Assembly: GCA_964471825.1 (NCBI GenBank)
Contig: CAYYKD010000011.1
Span: forward strand, 1-64,000
Direction: 5' to 3'
Length of the DNA stretch: 64,000 bases
From: CAYYKD01 sp964471825
GTDB taxonomy: Bacteria; Spirochaetota; GWE2-31-10; CAYYKD01
The position numbers and the translations under genes are program-made. Shown here in pieces: positions 44,774 to 54,671 of the stretch; position 1 is the first letter of the stretch, and every line of letters starts with the position of its first letter. The notes under the pieces are model-generated. The model was not told the DNA's origin and ran no database searches. It saw nothing but the letters and a program-made list of their open reading frames with translations.

Positions 44774-45721
44774 ATGTTAACAGTTAAATTTGGAAATGTA
44801 TTTGCTTTGTTTTTTTTATTAATTCCAATTATATGTGTTTTAGTTCTTATAGTATATAATAGAATTTTTAAAAAAGGAATTTACATCTCCGGTATTGACA
44901 GTTTTAAACAAGGAATAACACCTGGGATATTTGCTTACTATTTTTGTCTGTTCTCATTTATAACCGGTCTCTTTTTGATAGCGTTTAGTATATCAGATCC
45001 GCAAAAAGGGATAAGAAGAGAAACTATTACTTCAAAGGGGATCGATATTGTAATCTCATTAGATATGTCTCACAGTATGTTGATTCCTGATTATAATGGT
45101 GTTCAGAGGATTGAGGTTGCAAAGAAACATATTGAAGACTTTGTCAAAGAGAGAAAAGGTGATAGGATAGGGTTGGTTACTTTTTCTGAGCAATCTATTT
45201 TAAGGTGTCCTGCAACATTAAATCACAGTTTATTAACAAGAATATTAAAGAGTCTAAAAATTGATAAAGATAAACCCGGTAGTACTGCAATCGGTCTTGG
45301 TATTGCAAGTGCAATTAATAGATTATCTACAATTAAGGATAATCAAAAATCACTTTCTAAGATTATTTTACTTATAACAGATGGTGCTAATAACACAGGC
45401 GAGATAACACCTGAAAGGGCAGTTGAGATTGCTATAAAATACGGATACAAAATATATTCGATTGGTATTGGTAATGAACATGAGTTAGATCTTGAACTAT
45501 TGCAAAATATATCATCTCAAACCGGCGGTATTTTTTATCATGCAAAGAATGTAAAAGAGTTTGCCGGTGTTTTTAAAGATATTAATAACATTGAAAAAAA
45601 TATAATAAAGGTAGAGAATTATTCGGCCTATAATAGTGTAGGATATAATATTGCTTTTACAGGAATAATATTAATATTAATTTCTCTTTTTATAAACTTT
45701 TTTTATAAGAGGGTATCATAA
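44774..45721 (+). CDS. batA: BatA-like membrane protein with vWA domain
   Basis: A 315-residue inner-membrane protein. Two N-terminal helices, then a von Willebrand factor A domain (about 80-280) with an intact MIDAS motif DMSHSM, TFSEQ and LLITDGANNTGE, and a C-terminal helix (NIAFTGIILILISLFINFFY). BatA and BatB are thought to form a periplasm-facing complex linked to oxygen and stress tolerance. The ATG at 44774 is chosen with GAGGTCAAG upstream. Its stop overlaps the start of batB by one base (TAATG). Confidence 0.9.
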   Translation: MLTVKFGNVFALFFLLIPIICVLVLIVYNRIFKKGIYISGIDSFKQGITPGIFAYYFCLFSFITGLFLIAFSISDPQKGIRRETITSKGIDIVISLDMSHSMLIPDYNGVQRIEVAKKHIEDFVKERKGDRIGLVTFSEQSILRCPATLNHSLLTRILKSLKIDKDKPGSTAIGLGIASAINRLSTIKDNQKSLSKIILLITDGANNTGEITPERAVEIAIKYGYKIYSIGIGNEHELDLELLQNISSQTGGIFYHAKNVKEFAGVFKDINNIEKNIIKVENYSAYNSVGYNIAFTGIILILISLFINFFYKRVS

Positions 45722-47370
45722 TGTTTGAATATAGTTTTGTTTTATATTTTTTATCAGCAGTACCAATATTTTTAATACTTATGCTTGTTGATTTTTATAA
45801 AAACAAAAAAATGATAACCAAAGTATCATCAACAAAGAATAGAAAGATCATTCCATATTACTCAGAAGGACAGAAAATATTAAAGATATTTTTCTATACA
45901 CTTGGAATATTGCTGATAATTTTTGCATTAGCAAGACCTCGATGGGGATATGAAGAACTTAATACAAATTATTCGGGGCGAGATATTTATTTTCTTGTCG
46001 ATGTTTCAATATCCATGTCAGTTCGTGATGTGGTTGTTTCTAGAATTGATTTAGCAAAAAAAATCGTAAGAGATTATATTATAAATAATGAGTCTGATAG
46101 GGTGGCTTTAAGAGTATTTGCAGGTAATTCACAATTGTTATTACCTCTGACTACTGATACAGGTGCGGTATTGTTTTTTTTAGAGTCACTTAATCCCGGA
46201 TATTTAGAAAAGCAAGGTACAAATATTGGTCTTGCATTGATGGATACTTTAAAAGAGTTTGAGTTTGAGAAAGGGCGATTAGGTACAATAGTTTTAATTA
46301 CTGATGGAGAAGATTTGTCAGGTCAGGTCGATGATGTTATTAGAGATGTCAGGAATCAAGGAATCTCAATCTATTGTATAGGAATCGGTACTCCGAATGG
46401 ACAACCTATACCAAAGTATGATAATAAAGGCCGGTCTGATGGTTTTGTTAAGTATAATAATGATTTTGTACTTAGCAAGTTAGATGAATCCAACCTAAAA
46501 ATGATTGCAGAACGAACTAATGGTAGATTTACGATTTCAAATGGGAGTCCAAATGAGATTGAACTATTGATAAAAGGTGTAAAACGATCGGATAGAAAGA
46601 ATAATGATGTTGAAAGTGTAAAAATTTCAAAAAAGAAGGAAAGATATTATATATTCCTTATTCCTGCCTTAATCATGTTTTCATTAGGTTTTATACTTGA
46701 TCAGGGGAAGATATTATTGAAATCAACAAGCAAGTTAACATTAATAATAGTATTATTTTTATTGTCAATGGCCAATATAAATGCCAATAGTGATACTTCA
46801 ACAGACACAAAAATTAAACCCTATCTTAAATCAGATGTAAATGGTGGTTATTATGGAAATAAGTATTTCGTAAAAGGAAAATTTAATGATGCTCTTGTAC
46901 ACTACTATAAAGCTTTAACAATTTTTAAACAAGAGAAGCTCAGTAAACTCTTTCATAATATCGGCTTAACAAGATACAATTTAAAAGAGTATGATAAAGC
47001 TAAGTCTTCTTTTGAGAGTGCATTGACAAAAACAACAAATAAATCTTTAATTGCAAAATATAATTATCAAAAGGGACTGTCAGCTTTTCGTGAAGGAGCT
47101 TTTGGAGAGAGTGCTGAATTATTTAAAAAGTCTTTACTTCTATCACCTGATAATGAAAATGCAAGAATAAATTATTACATTGCAAAAGTACTTTCTGATA
47201 ACAATAATAAAAAACAAGATGAAAAACAAAAAGAAGATCAAGATGAACAAGAAAATAAAAAGGATCAGTCAACCGAAGATATATTAAAAGCTCTTGAAGA
47301 TAAAGAGATGAAAAACTTTGAAAAGGATAAACAAAAAAATCCAATGATATACACAGGTAAATATTGGTGA
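45721..47370 (+). CDS. BatB-BatC fusion: vWA domain plus TPR domain
   Basis: A 549-residue protein combining two Bat proteins. The N-terminal part is BatB: two helices, a vWA domain with MIDAS DVSISMS and LITDGEDLSGQ (about 90-285), and a closing helix (FLIPALIMFSLGFIL, about 305-320). Then comes a second hydrophobic stretch, LTLIIVLFLLSMANINA (about 338-354), that looks like the signal peptide of a once separate BatC, followed by two or three tetratricopeptide repeats (about 375-485) and a Lys/Glu/Gln-rich tail. The TPR part would be periplasmic. The stop overlaps the start of batD. Confidence 0.88.
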   Translation: MFEYSFVLYFLSAVPIFLILMLVDFYKNKKMITKVSSTKNRKIIPYYSEGQKILKIFFYTLGILLIIFALARPRWGYEELNTNYSGRDIYFLVDVSISMSVRDVVVSRIDLAKKIVRDYIINNESDRVALRVFAGNSQLLLPLTTDTGAVLFFLESLNPGYLEKQGTNIGLALMDTLKEFEFEKGRLGTIVLITDGEDLSGQVDDVIRDVRNQGISIYCIGIGTPNGQPIPKYDNKGRSDGFVKYNNDFVLSKLDESNLKMIAERTNGRFTISNGSPNEIELLIKGVKRSDRKNNDVESVKISKKKERYYIFLIPALIMFSLGFILDQGKILLKSTSKLTLIIVLFLLSMANINANSDTSTDTKIKPYLKSDVNGGYYGNKYFVKGKFNDALVHYYKALTIFKQEKLSKLFHNIGLTRYNLKEYDKAKSSFESALTKTTNKSLIAKYNYQKGLSAFREGAFGESAELFKKSLLLSPDNENARINYYIAKVLSDNNNKKQDEKQKEDQDEQENKKDQSTEDILKALEDKEMKNFEKDKQKNPMIYTGKYW

Positions 47371-49127
47371 TAAAAATAAAGTGTCTAATAATTCCATTAC
47401 TATTTATTTTCGTAATATCAAATTTGATAGCTGAACCTTCGATACAGGTTAATCTACCATCTTCGAATATTTATTCCGGTGAACCATTTAGTATGAAGGT
47501 TGAGATTTCTGATATAAGCGGGGTTTCCCTTGCTGACTTGCCTCAGATCGATGATGTAAAGATCTTTGCAACCGGAACTATGTCAAATGTTTCCATAATA
47601 AATGGTAAGTACTCTTCAACAGTAACATTTATTTTTACCGTAAGGGTTGACAAGTCCGGTGAGATTGATATTGGTCAACTTAAGTTTATTGATAAGAATA
47701 ATCATGAATATTATAGTGATAATATTCTTTTGAATGTAATGGAAAGTGAAAAAAAGAATGACTCAGGATATCAGACCACACAAAAAAATGAGAGAAAGCA
47801 ACCATATTTTTTATTTCTCAAAGTATCCAAACCTGAGGTTTTAGTAAATGAGTATGTTGATATTGATTTAATAATATACGCTTCAAATGAGAATTTCAAA
47901 TTACTTTCAGTCGAACCAATTAAATTCCCAACATCAGCATGGATAGAGAATGTTGAGTTAAAGACTAATTACAATGGAATACAAACAATTAATGGGTTAA
48001 GGTATATTGAATATGTAATGGAGAAAAAGAGAGTTTATTTTTCTCAACCAGGTCAGGTCGATTTTAAACCAATTGAGTATGTGATAAGTGGTTATGTAGA
48101 GAGTGGGTTTTTTTCATATCCTGAAAGAATACTACTTAGAAGTGATGAAGCCGGTATTATTGTAAACTCAGATCCGGCAGTTGAACAGAGTTTGCCAATT
48201 GGAAACTACGAAATGACCTCTAGAATATCTTCTACTGAAATTGAGTTTATGAAACCGATAACATTGGAAATCATTTTAACAGGTGAGGGCGATTTTCATA
48301 GAATACTGGAAATTCCATATGAAATAGATCCCGGCTTAAACATTTTTTCAAGTAATAGAACAATTAATCCCTTGAGTACTTATAAAAAAGAATTAAGATG
48401 GGAGATAATTCTTATTCCTCAACATGCAGGTGAATTTTTAATTGATATTCTACCTTTTAAATATTATAATATTAATGAAAAAATTATCAAACAAAATGAA
48501 GGATTTCAACATTTGATAGTCGTAAAGCAATCATCCGCTGATAATTTTCAACATAATATCGATGAAAAGAAAAATCTTAAATATAAAGATCTTAAATATA
48601 AAGATCACTCTGTAAGCAAAAAAAATGAAGAATCAACAATTCACCTTAGAGATTTTAAGAGAAGTATTCTGACCAAAAAAATGCTTAAAAGTTACTATTG
48701 GATTTCCTTGATATTATTTATTTTATTTTTAGCAATTGTATTTCTATATCTTATAGTATTAGTTTTACTTAAATTTGAAATCGACTATATGATCTTTTTC
48801 CGAAAAAAAACACTAATTAAAGTAATAAAAAGTAAAATTGGATCTCTTAGATTTGATCCTAATTTAATTGTTGGGATTATTGCAACCGAATTAGCAGAAT
48901 ACTTGATAATGACTTATAATTTAGAGTTGTCTAATCTTACAGCAAAAAATCTTAAACAATTGCTTCAAGGAAAGATCGATGATAGAGTGATTGATGAAAT
49001 AAGAGATCTAATGACAGAGATTGATATTGCAAAATATTCCGGTGAAAAAATTCAAGATGGATATATAGAGAATTTGTTGGAAAAAATTGAACATCTCAGT
49101 AACAAATTGAATGGAGTCAAGACTTAA
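47367..49127 (+). CDS. batD: BatD oxygen-tolerance protein
   Basis: A 586-residue envelope protein with a signal peptide (IIPLLFIFVISNLIAEP), then several immunoglobulin-like beta domains (about 20-400; VNLPSSNIYSGEPFSMKVE, VEYVMEKKRVYFSQPGQVDF-type strands), a strong transmembrane helix near 445-470, and a cytoplasmic C-terminal domain of ~110 residues. This is the BatD layout. The start is a GTG whose last bases form the stop of the preceding gene (GTGA); a TTG three bases earlier is possible. Confidence 0.87.
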   Translation: MIKIKCLIIPLLFIFVISNLIAEPSIQVNLPSSNIYSGEPFSMKVEISDISGVSLADLPQIDDVKIFATGTMSNVSIINGKYSSTVTFIFTVRVDKSGEIDIGQLKFIDKNNHEYYSDNILLNVMESEKKNDSGYQTTQKNERKQPYFLFLKVSKPEVLVNEYVDIDLIIYASNENFKLLSVEPIKFPTSAWIENVELKTNYNGIQTINGLRYIEYVMEKKRVYFSQPGQVDFKPIEYVISGYVESGFFSYPERILLRSDEAGIIVNSDPAVEQSLPIGNYEMTSRISSTEIEFMKPITLEIILTGEGDFHRILEIPYEIDPGLNIFSSNRTINPLSTYKKELRWEIILIPQHAGEFLIDILPFKYYNINEKIIKQNEGFQHLIVVKQSSADNFQHNIDEKKNLKYKDLKYKDHSVSKKNEESTIHLRDFKRSILTKKMLKSYYWISLILFILFLAIVFLYLIVLVLLKFEIDYMIFFRKKTLIKVIKSKIGSLRFDPNLIVGIIATELAEYLIMTYNLELSNLTAKNLKQLLQGKIDDRVIDEIRDLMTEIDIAKYSGEKIQDGYIENLLEKIEHLSNKLNGVKT

Positions 49128-49888
49128 TGAAAAAAATACCTATTCTGTTTTTTATGTTTATATTTTCATTTTTTGAATTGTCAATTTACTGTGCCGAAAA
49201 TGTTTCAAACCGGGATTTTAAGATAGAAAGCATAAGGCTCTTTAATAATAGAAATTATCAAGATGCATTTACTACCTTTAAAAGAATAAATGCAAGTAAT
49301 TGTGAGAATTTTGACTATTATTACAATGGTGCTTTGATAAGTTACTATGCAGGTGATATGTCTCATTGTTATTATTACTTAATCAATGCATTAGAATTTA
49401 ATCCTTATGATAAAAACATTGAAAGTTTTTTAAATGAGATTTCAAAAAAACATGATTCTATCAGTCAAGATTCAATACAGTCAATGATTTCAGAAAAAAG
49501 AATCATAGGATTTGTGCCAATTTTAGTATTGTTTTATTTAACATTGTTTTTTAATATTGTTCTTATTATTGTATTTTTATTGGTGATATTTAAACGGGTT
49601 ACTTTTAAAAAAGTTTCAGTACTATTTTCAATATTGCTATTTCTATTAATTATTTTTTTATTATTATTTTCTATTCGGTATTATTCAATAACTTTAAAAA
49701 AAGGAATTGTTACTGAAAAAATAGATGTTTTACTAATTCCTAGTGATTATCAATCTAAAATATCAACATTGGAGAGTTTATCAACTGTTATTATCAAAGA
49801 TCAACATGATGAATATTATAAAATCCTTACTGATAGTGGTGATACAGGTTGGGTTCTCAAATCAAAAGTCATTAGCAATCATAATTAA
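49127..49888 (+). CDS. batE: BatE-like protein: TPR plus bacterial SH3 domain
   Basis: A 253-residue protein with a signal peptide, a short TPR domain (about 28-110; ESIRLFNNRNYQDAFTTFKR, YYNGALISYYAGDMSHCYYY), two adjacent transmembrane helices (about 130-185), and a C-terminal SH3-like domain (about 190-250; DVLLIPSDYQSKISTLESLS, GDTGWVLKSKVI). TPR followed by SH3 is the known BatE order. It starts at the TAATG junction with batD and ends the operon. Confidence 0.82.
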   Translation: MKKIPILFFMFIFSFFELSIYCAENVSNRDFKIESIRLFNNRNYQDAFTTFKRINASNCENFDYYYNGALISYYAGDMSHCYYYLINALEFNPYDKNIESFLNEISKKHDSISQDSIQSMISEKRIIGFVPILVLFYLTLFFNIVLIIVFLLVIFKRVTFKKVSVLFSILLFLLIIFLLLFSIRYYSITLKKGIVTEKIDVLLIPSDYQSKISTLESLSTVIIKDQHDEYYKILTDSGDTGWVLKSKVISNHN

Positions 49889-50000
49889 TGCTTACAAAGT
49901 TAGTTCATTCTCATTTTTAATAAATCAATAATACTTAATAAATTTAGCATTTATTACGATAATGTACAATAGAGACATCTGATTAAAAGGGCATCTTAAA

Positions 50001-50780
50001 ATGTTAGAAACTATTGGTAAGAATGTAAGAAATAACATAGCAGAATTTTTCTATTTTGGTGCCTTTTTTAAGGCAACAATGCAACAAATTATTTACATGA
50101 TTCTTAGTGGAAAAATGATTTTTATTGTTTTAATGCGACAGATACTATTTACAGGTTATCAGGCATTAAAAATTATAAGCTGGCTTGGTCTTGCTCTTGG
50201 TGCGATTATTATAATACAGGGGATGACTCTGTTACAAAACTTCGGGCAGTCAGAACTGGTATATCAAATTTTAATAATAATAGTAACTAAAGAATTGGGG
50301 CCTCTACTGACAGCATTTATAATAATTGCTCGATCAGGAACTGCAATCTCAACAGAGCTGGGAAATATGGTAGTAAATAGTGAAGTTGAGGCATTAATAT
50401 CCATTGGTATTAATCCCATAGGCTATTTAGTTGTCCCCAGAGTGCTGGGTGTGGTAATTTCACTGGCCTGTTTATCGGTATATTTTAATTTTGCCGGACT
50501 ATTAGGTGGATATCTGGTTTCGTCATTAATTTATCCTTTATCATTTGTTGAATTCTTTTCAAATTTACTAAATAAAATGAGAGTTGTAGATTTATTATTT
50601 GGATTGTTAAAGAGCATTGTTTTTGGAACTACTATAGCAATTATATGCAGTTATCAGGGGCTGCAGGTTAAATTTGCTTCAACTGAGGTTCCGGTGAGGA
50701 CAATAACAGCGGTTGTGTCCAGCTTAACATGGATGATGATTTTTAATATATTAATAACTATAATATCATATATGATATAG
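50001..50780 (+). CDS. mlaE: MlaE-type ABC transporter permease
   Basis: A 259-residue inner-membrane permease of the Mla/MCE lipid transport system. It has four to five helices and the family signature VTKELGPLLTAFIIIARSGTAISTELG split as VTKELGPLLTAFI and ARSGTAISTELGNMVVNSE, then EALISIGINP. Together with the ATPase and MCE protein downstream it should move phospholipids between the membranes. AAAAGGG precedes the ATG. Eight bases separate it from the ATPase gene. Confidence 0.93.
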   Translation: MLETIGKNVRNNIAEFFYFGAFFKATMQQIIYMILSGKMIFIVLMRQILFTGYQALKIISWLGLALGAIIIIQGMTLLQNFGQSELVYQILIIIVTKELGPLLTAFIIIARSGTAISTELGNMVVNSEVEALISIGINPIGYLVVPRVLGVVISLACLSVYFNFAGLLGGYLVSSLIYPLSFVEFFSNLLNKMRVVDLLFGLLKSIVFGTTIAIICSYQGLQVKFASTEVPVRTITAVVSSLTWMMIFNILITIISYMI

Positions 50781-50788
50781 GAAGAATA

Positions 50789-51610
50789 ATGAGTGATATT
50801 GTTAAGCTTGAAAATGTAAGCTTTATTAATGATGACTATAAGGTATTAGATGATATTTCATTAGAGATTAAGAAAAATTCAATGACTTGTATTATCGGTG
50901 TTTCAGGATCAGGAAAAAGTACCTTGATAAAATTAATGGCCGGTTTAGTATTACCGACTTCCGGAAATATAATGATACATGGTTTTGAGATACATAAACT
51001 TCATGAAAAAGCATTATTAAGCTTACGAAGAAAAGTATCATTTGTTTTTCAAAACTCAGCGTTGATTTCAAATTTATCGATAAAAGAAAATGTTATGTTA
51101 CCATTGAATTTCCATTTTCCAAAATTGAAACAAAAAGAGAAAAATGAAATGGCAGAGGATTTCCTTAGTAAGGTTGGAATGAAAGATTCGATGAATCAGA
51201 GACCGGCACAGTTAAGCTCCGGTGAACAAAAGTTAGTAGCCGTAGTAAGAGGGTTAATTACAAAGCCGGAACTTATATTCTTTGATGAACCGTTAGGTTC
51301 TTTGGATTCAACTAGTGCGAAGATAGTTACAAACATGATCAAAGAGTATTCTGATAAGGAAAAAACTTCTACCGTTATTGTTACTTACTCAAAAGATATT
51401 ATATCTAGATTATCTGATGCTTTAGTTGTTATAGATAATAAAAAGGTTAGTACATTTGATAGAAAGAATAGAAATTATAATTATGATAGTTCTATTAAAG
51501 ATATTGAATTATTAAATGATATTTTTACAAACAGTTATAGTTATAATAATGGAGCGGTTAAAGAAAGTCAAAATGAAAAGATCAATTCATCAAACTTAGA
51601 TGAGTTTTAG
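50789..51610 (+). CDS. mlaF: MlaF-type ABC transporter ATPase
   Basis: A 273-residue ABC ATPase. Walker A GVSGSGKSTLIK, Q-loop FVFQNSALI, signature QLSSGEQKLVAVVRG (variant of LSGGQ), Walker B ELIFFDEPLGSLD. The usual switch histidine appears replaced in IVTYSKDI (the family has IVTHD), so the H-loop may be a tyrosine or serine here; this should be checked. The C-terminal ~45 residues are an Asn/Tyr-rich tail. It lies between the permease and MCE genes. Confidence 0.92.
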   Translation: MSDIVKLENVSFINDDYKVLDDISLEIKKNSMTCIIGVSGSGKSTLIKLMAGLVLPTSGNIMIHGFEIHKLHEKALLSLRRKVSFVFQNSALISNLSIKENVMLPLNFHFPKLKQKEKNEMAEDFLSKVGMKDSMNQRPAQLSSGEQKLVAVVRGLITKPELIFFDEPLGSLDSTSAKIVTNMIKEYSDKEKTSTVIVTYSKDIISRLSDALVVIDNKKVSTFDRKNRNYNYDSSIKDIELLNDIFTNSYSYNNGAVKESQNEKINSSNLDEF

Positions 51611-51619
51611 GAGCAATAT

Positions 51620-52585
51620 ATGAAGTTTCTATTTAAATATGCTGATAAAATATCCGGGGCATTTATTTTAGTTTCATTGTTTTTGTTTTTTGGTGCAATA
51701 ATCTTAATACTTATTAATCAAAAAGTATTTATAAAAAAAGTATATTTTAATACTAGATTTGAAGATAGTAGGGGATTAAAGAAAAACACTGAAATTAATT
51801 TTAATGGTTTTATTATTGGAAAAGTTGAAGACTATCGATTAAATGATAAAGATACGGTAGATGTGGATTTTTTTATATATGAAACATATATTAATAGGTT
51901 TACAATTAATAGTGTTTTAAATAAATCTGTAAGTCCTCTTTCGGGAAGTACAGTAGAGTTTTTAAAAAATGATACAACACATGAACTTTATCAGGAGTTT
52001 TCTTTTGTTCCCTCTTTAGATACAAAAGAAGGGAAACTAATTATGGCTAGTGGAGCTGTGAAAAAAAAGGCAGATGCAATTTCAAATATTATTTCACAAG
52101 TAGATGAATTACTGAGTACATTAAATTCTGATAATAATCAAAATAATACAGCAATTGGTAGAATTTTGTTGAATACGGCAGATACTATGGGATTACTCAA
52201 AAATACAGTAGATAAGGTAAATCAAGAAATGATTACTTTTGGACAAATATTGAGTAATTTTGAAGCTCTTTCTTATGATATGAAGGATGCTGATGGTCTT
52301 GCTCAACGACTTGTTGATCCAACCGGTGAATATATGTTTAATTCACTACAGTTAACTCTAAAAGACCTTTCAAAAATTACAGATGACTTACAATCATTTA
52401 CAGGTTTTCTAACCGGTCAAACTAAACAAATCGAAACTGTACTTATGGAAAGTAAAATAGCAATGCAACAAGCTCAGGATGTGATGGAAGGTATTAAGAA
52501 TAATCCATTAATAAAAGGTGGAATTCCTGTTCAGAAAGGTCAAACTGTTATAAATCAAAATCTTAGAGAGTGGGTGGTTGAATGA
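51620..52585 (+). CDS. mlaD: MlaD/MCE-family lipid-binding protein
   Basis: A 321-residue protein with an N-terminal transmembrane anchor (FILVSLFLFFGAIILILI), a MCE beta-barrel domain (about 40-125; FEDSRGLKKNTEINFNGFII, GSTVEFL) and a long helical C-terminal region (about 150-300) that may form the tunnel toward the outer membrane. It is the substrate-binding part of the Mla-type transporter. TAGGAG precedes the ATG. It ends in an ATGA overlap with the TPR lipoprotein gene. Confidence 0.88.
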   Translation: MKFLFKYADKISGAFILVSLFLFFGAIILILINQKVFIKKVYFNTRFEDSRGLKKNTEINFNGFIIGKVEDYRLNDKDTVDVDFFIYETYINRFTINSVLNKSVSPLSGSTVEFLKNDTTHELYQEFSFVPSLDTKEGKLIMASGAVKKKADAISNIISQVDELLSTLNSDNNQNNTAIGRILLNTADTMGLLKNTVDKVNQEMITFGQILSNFEALSYDMKDADGLAQRLVDPTGEYMFNSLQLTLKDLSKITDDLQSFTGFLTGQTKQIETVLMESKIAMQQAQDVMEGIKNNPLIKGGIPVQKGQTVINQNLREWVVE

Positions 52586-53646
52586 AATCAATAATAAGTA
52601 TCTTTATCTGTGCGATTATAGTTATTTCTTGCTCAACTTTGTCTCAACAAGTAATTCTTGAGAGTAACAAACTAAAAAATCAGGCAGCTGATCATGCAAA
52701 ACTTGGTCAAAACTTTATGGCTCAATCAGAGTATGAAAAAGCGTTAGAGTATTTTAAGGATTCATATAAATACAATATAATGTCTGATAATATTCCAGGA
52801 ATGATGAAAAATTTGTATGATTTTGCTATAATCTATTTACTTCTCAATGATCTTGAAAATGCTCGTCAAACTATTTTAAAATGTCAAGAGATGTATAATA
52901 GAAACTCTGAATATAAGTTTGAAGGCGGATTACTATATAAGGTGAATGGAGATTTGCTTTATAAGGAAAATAATTTCAAAGATGCGATAGAATCATATAA
53001 AAAAAGTGAGATGTTATTTGATGAACTTAAAATGGATGAAAGAAAAGCGGGTATTTTAGTTGGATATTCTAAAATAGAAAGAAGTTTGGGAAATGATGAT
53101 AAAGCACTAGAGAATCTTGAAATAGCAAAGCAAATTCTTGAAAAACTTTATAAAGATAAAAAAATTGAAAGTTTAAACTCGCTTTCCGGTGTGTATTTTT
53201 CTATCGGTTATATTTATTTTAAAAAGGAAAAATNNNNNNNNNNATATGATGAAAGTGTTATAAACATAAATAAAGCATTAATTATTGATAAATTAATAGA
53301 AAATTCACCTGGAATTGCTGATGATTATTATGCACTATCAGATATATATAGAAAAAAGAAAGATGATCATAATTATATATCCAATATATCAAAAGCACGA
53401 CAGATATATGGTGCAATCAATTTTGTACAAAAATTTGTAGAAACAACGAGGATGATTGCAAACTATAATCTATCTAAAAATAATTTAAAAGAATATTATG
53501 AGGATTTATTTAAACTTTATTCTTTATCTGCTGATGATGATAAAAAAACCATAGCTATTGAAATAAAAAAACTTCTGACTAGAAAAGACATTAATAAATA
53601 CTTTACTCAAAAAGAGATTGACACGATCTCAAATTGGATTCAATAA
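52582..53646 (+). CDS. TPR lipoprotein of the Mla-like operon, with assembly gap
   Basis: About 354 residues. The lipobox is IVISCS near residue 16, followed by five or six tetratricopeptide-like repeats (KLGQNFMAQSEYEKALEYFK, LLYKENNFKDAIESYKKSE, GNDDKALENLEIAKQIL). It should be an outer membrane-anchored or periplasmic scaffold. In place of MlaC/MlaA this operon has only this protein, which may stand in as an outer-membrane partner; that is inference. The start overlaps mlaD (ATGA). Ten Ns at 53234-53243 interrupt a repeat. Confidence 0.82.
   Translation: MKSIISIFICAIIVISCSTLSQQVILESNKLKNQAADHAKLGQNFMAQSEYEKALEYFKDSYKYNIMSDNIPGMMKNLYDFAIIYLLLNDLENARQTILKCQEMYNRNSEYKFEGGLLYKVNGDLLYKENNFKDAIESYKKSEMLFDELKMDERKAGILVGYSKIERSLGNDDKALENLEIAKQILEKLYKDKKIESLNSLSGVYFSIGYIYFKKEKXXXXYDESVININKALIIDKLIENSPGIADDYYALSDIYRKKKDDHNYISNISKARQIYGAINFVQKFVETTRMIANYNLSKNNLKEYYEDLFKLYSLSADDDKKTIAIEIKKLLTRKDINKYFTQKEIDTISNWIQ
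53234..53243. other. Assembly gap (10 N) inside a TPR lipoprotein gene
   Basis: Ten Ns lie in a TPR region. The frame is open on both sides and matches across as written (YFKKEK, then YDESVININKAL). Confidence 0.95.
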
Positions 53647-53650
53647 ATAA

Positions 53651-54619
53651 TTATTCAGAATTTTTTTTAATCTTACATATATAGAATCCTTCCATACGGT
53701 CTGATGGAAGGATTTTTATTGTATTTTCAATTATTTTATTCGGTATTTTAATACTATTGTATGAATTACTTGGAATTAAAACTTCTTTAAATCCTGATGT
53801 GTTGATTTCGGGTTTCATTATTTCTATACTTTTTCCAAATTCATCAAATAATTTTTTCACTACTAATTCATTTTCAATTGGATTTAATGTGCAAGTAGAA
53901 TAAACCATTTCACCGCCAACTTTTAAATGTTTTATACAGTTTCTAAGAATTTTTATCTGTAGTTTAGATAATTGTTGAATAAGTTTTAAACTCCAGAACT
54001 TATAGGTGCTGCTATCATATATTGATAATCGTCCTTCTCCTGAACATGGTACATCTGCAAGAATTTTATCAAATTTTTTGGGAAAAATTATACTCTCTCC
54101 ATAATTTTTATGAAATATGACATTTTTTACGCCTAGCACCTCAATATTTTTTTTTAGTCTTTCCATTCTGACAAAATCCGGTTCTACTGCATCAATAAAT
54201 ATATTGTTGTTTGTGAGAGCTGCCATTAAGCTTGTTTTACTACCGGGGCTTGCTGCTATATCCAGAACACTTTCACCTTCTTGAGGGTTTAAAATGAAAG
54301 GTGGGATCATACTTGATATTGATTGTATATATAGTTTACCCGAAGTAACAAACTCGTTATTTATTATGCTTTTATCAATATTCTTATCAAATATATAACA
54401 ATTTTTAATTGTGTCAAACTTAGCAAATTTGAAACTTTTTTTTAAATCATTTACAACTTGATTTTCATCACCTTTGAGAGTGTTAACTCTAAAACTAGTA
54501 TTTCTTTTAATTCTTATTCTATGTCTGATTTTTTCAATATCACTATCTGTAAGAAATGTCTTTAAATGGCTAAAAAAATCAGTATTCATTACTCTATCAA
54601 AATCTGAGATTGATTTCAT
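53651..54619 (-). CDS. RsmB/NOP2-family RNA (cytosine-5-)methyltransferase
   Basis: A 322-residue SAM-dependent m5C methyltransferase acting on rRNA or tRNA. It has the SAM motif DIAASPGSKTSLMAAL, ADVPCSGEGRL and YSTCTLNPIENE with the catalytic cysteine, and an N-terminal helical region with RVNTLKG. It lacks the NusB-like domain of full RsmB. I prefer the ATG at 54619 (AAAGGGTG upstream) over that at 54631. It is convergent with the TPR lipoprotein gene, five bases apart. Confidence 0.88.
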   Translation of the reverse strand: MKSISDFDRVMNTDFFSHLKTFLTDSDIEKIRHRIRIKRNTSFRVNTLKGDENQVVNDLKKSFKFAKFDTIKNCYIFDKNIDKSIINNEFVTSGKLYIQSISSMIPPFILNPQEGESVLDIAASPGSKTSLMAALTNNNIFIDAVEPDFVRMERLKKNIEVLGVKNVIFHKNYGESIIFPKKFDKILADVPCSGEGRLSIYDSSTYKFWSLKLIQQLSKLQIKILRNCIKHLKVGGEMVYSTCTLNPIENELVVKKLFDEFGKSIEIMKPEINTSGFKEVLIPSNSYNSIKIPNKIIENTIKILPSDRMEGFYICKIKKNSE

Positions 54620-54671
54620 AAAAAAAAACACCCTTTATTATTTTAAAAAAATATCGTATTAATTAGGTTAT

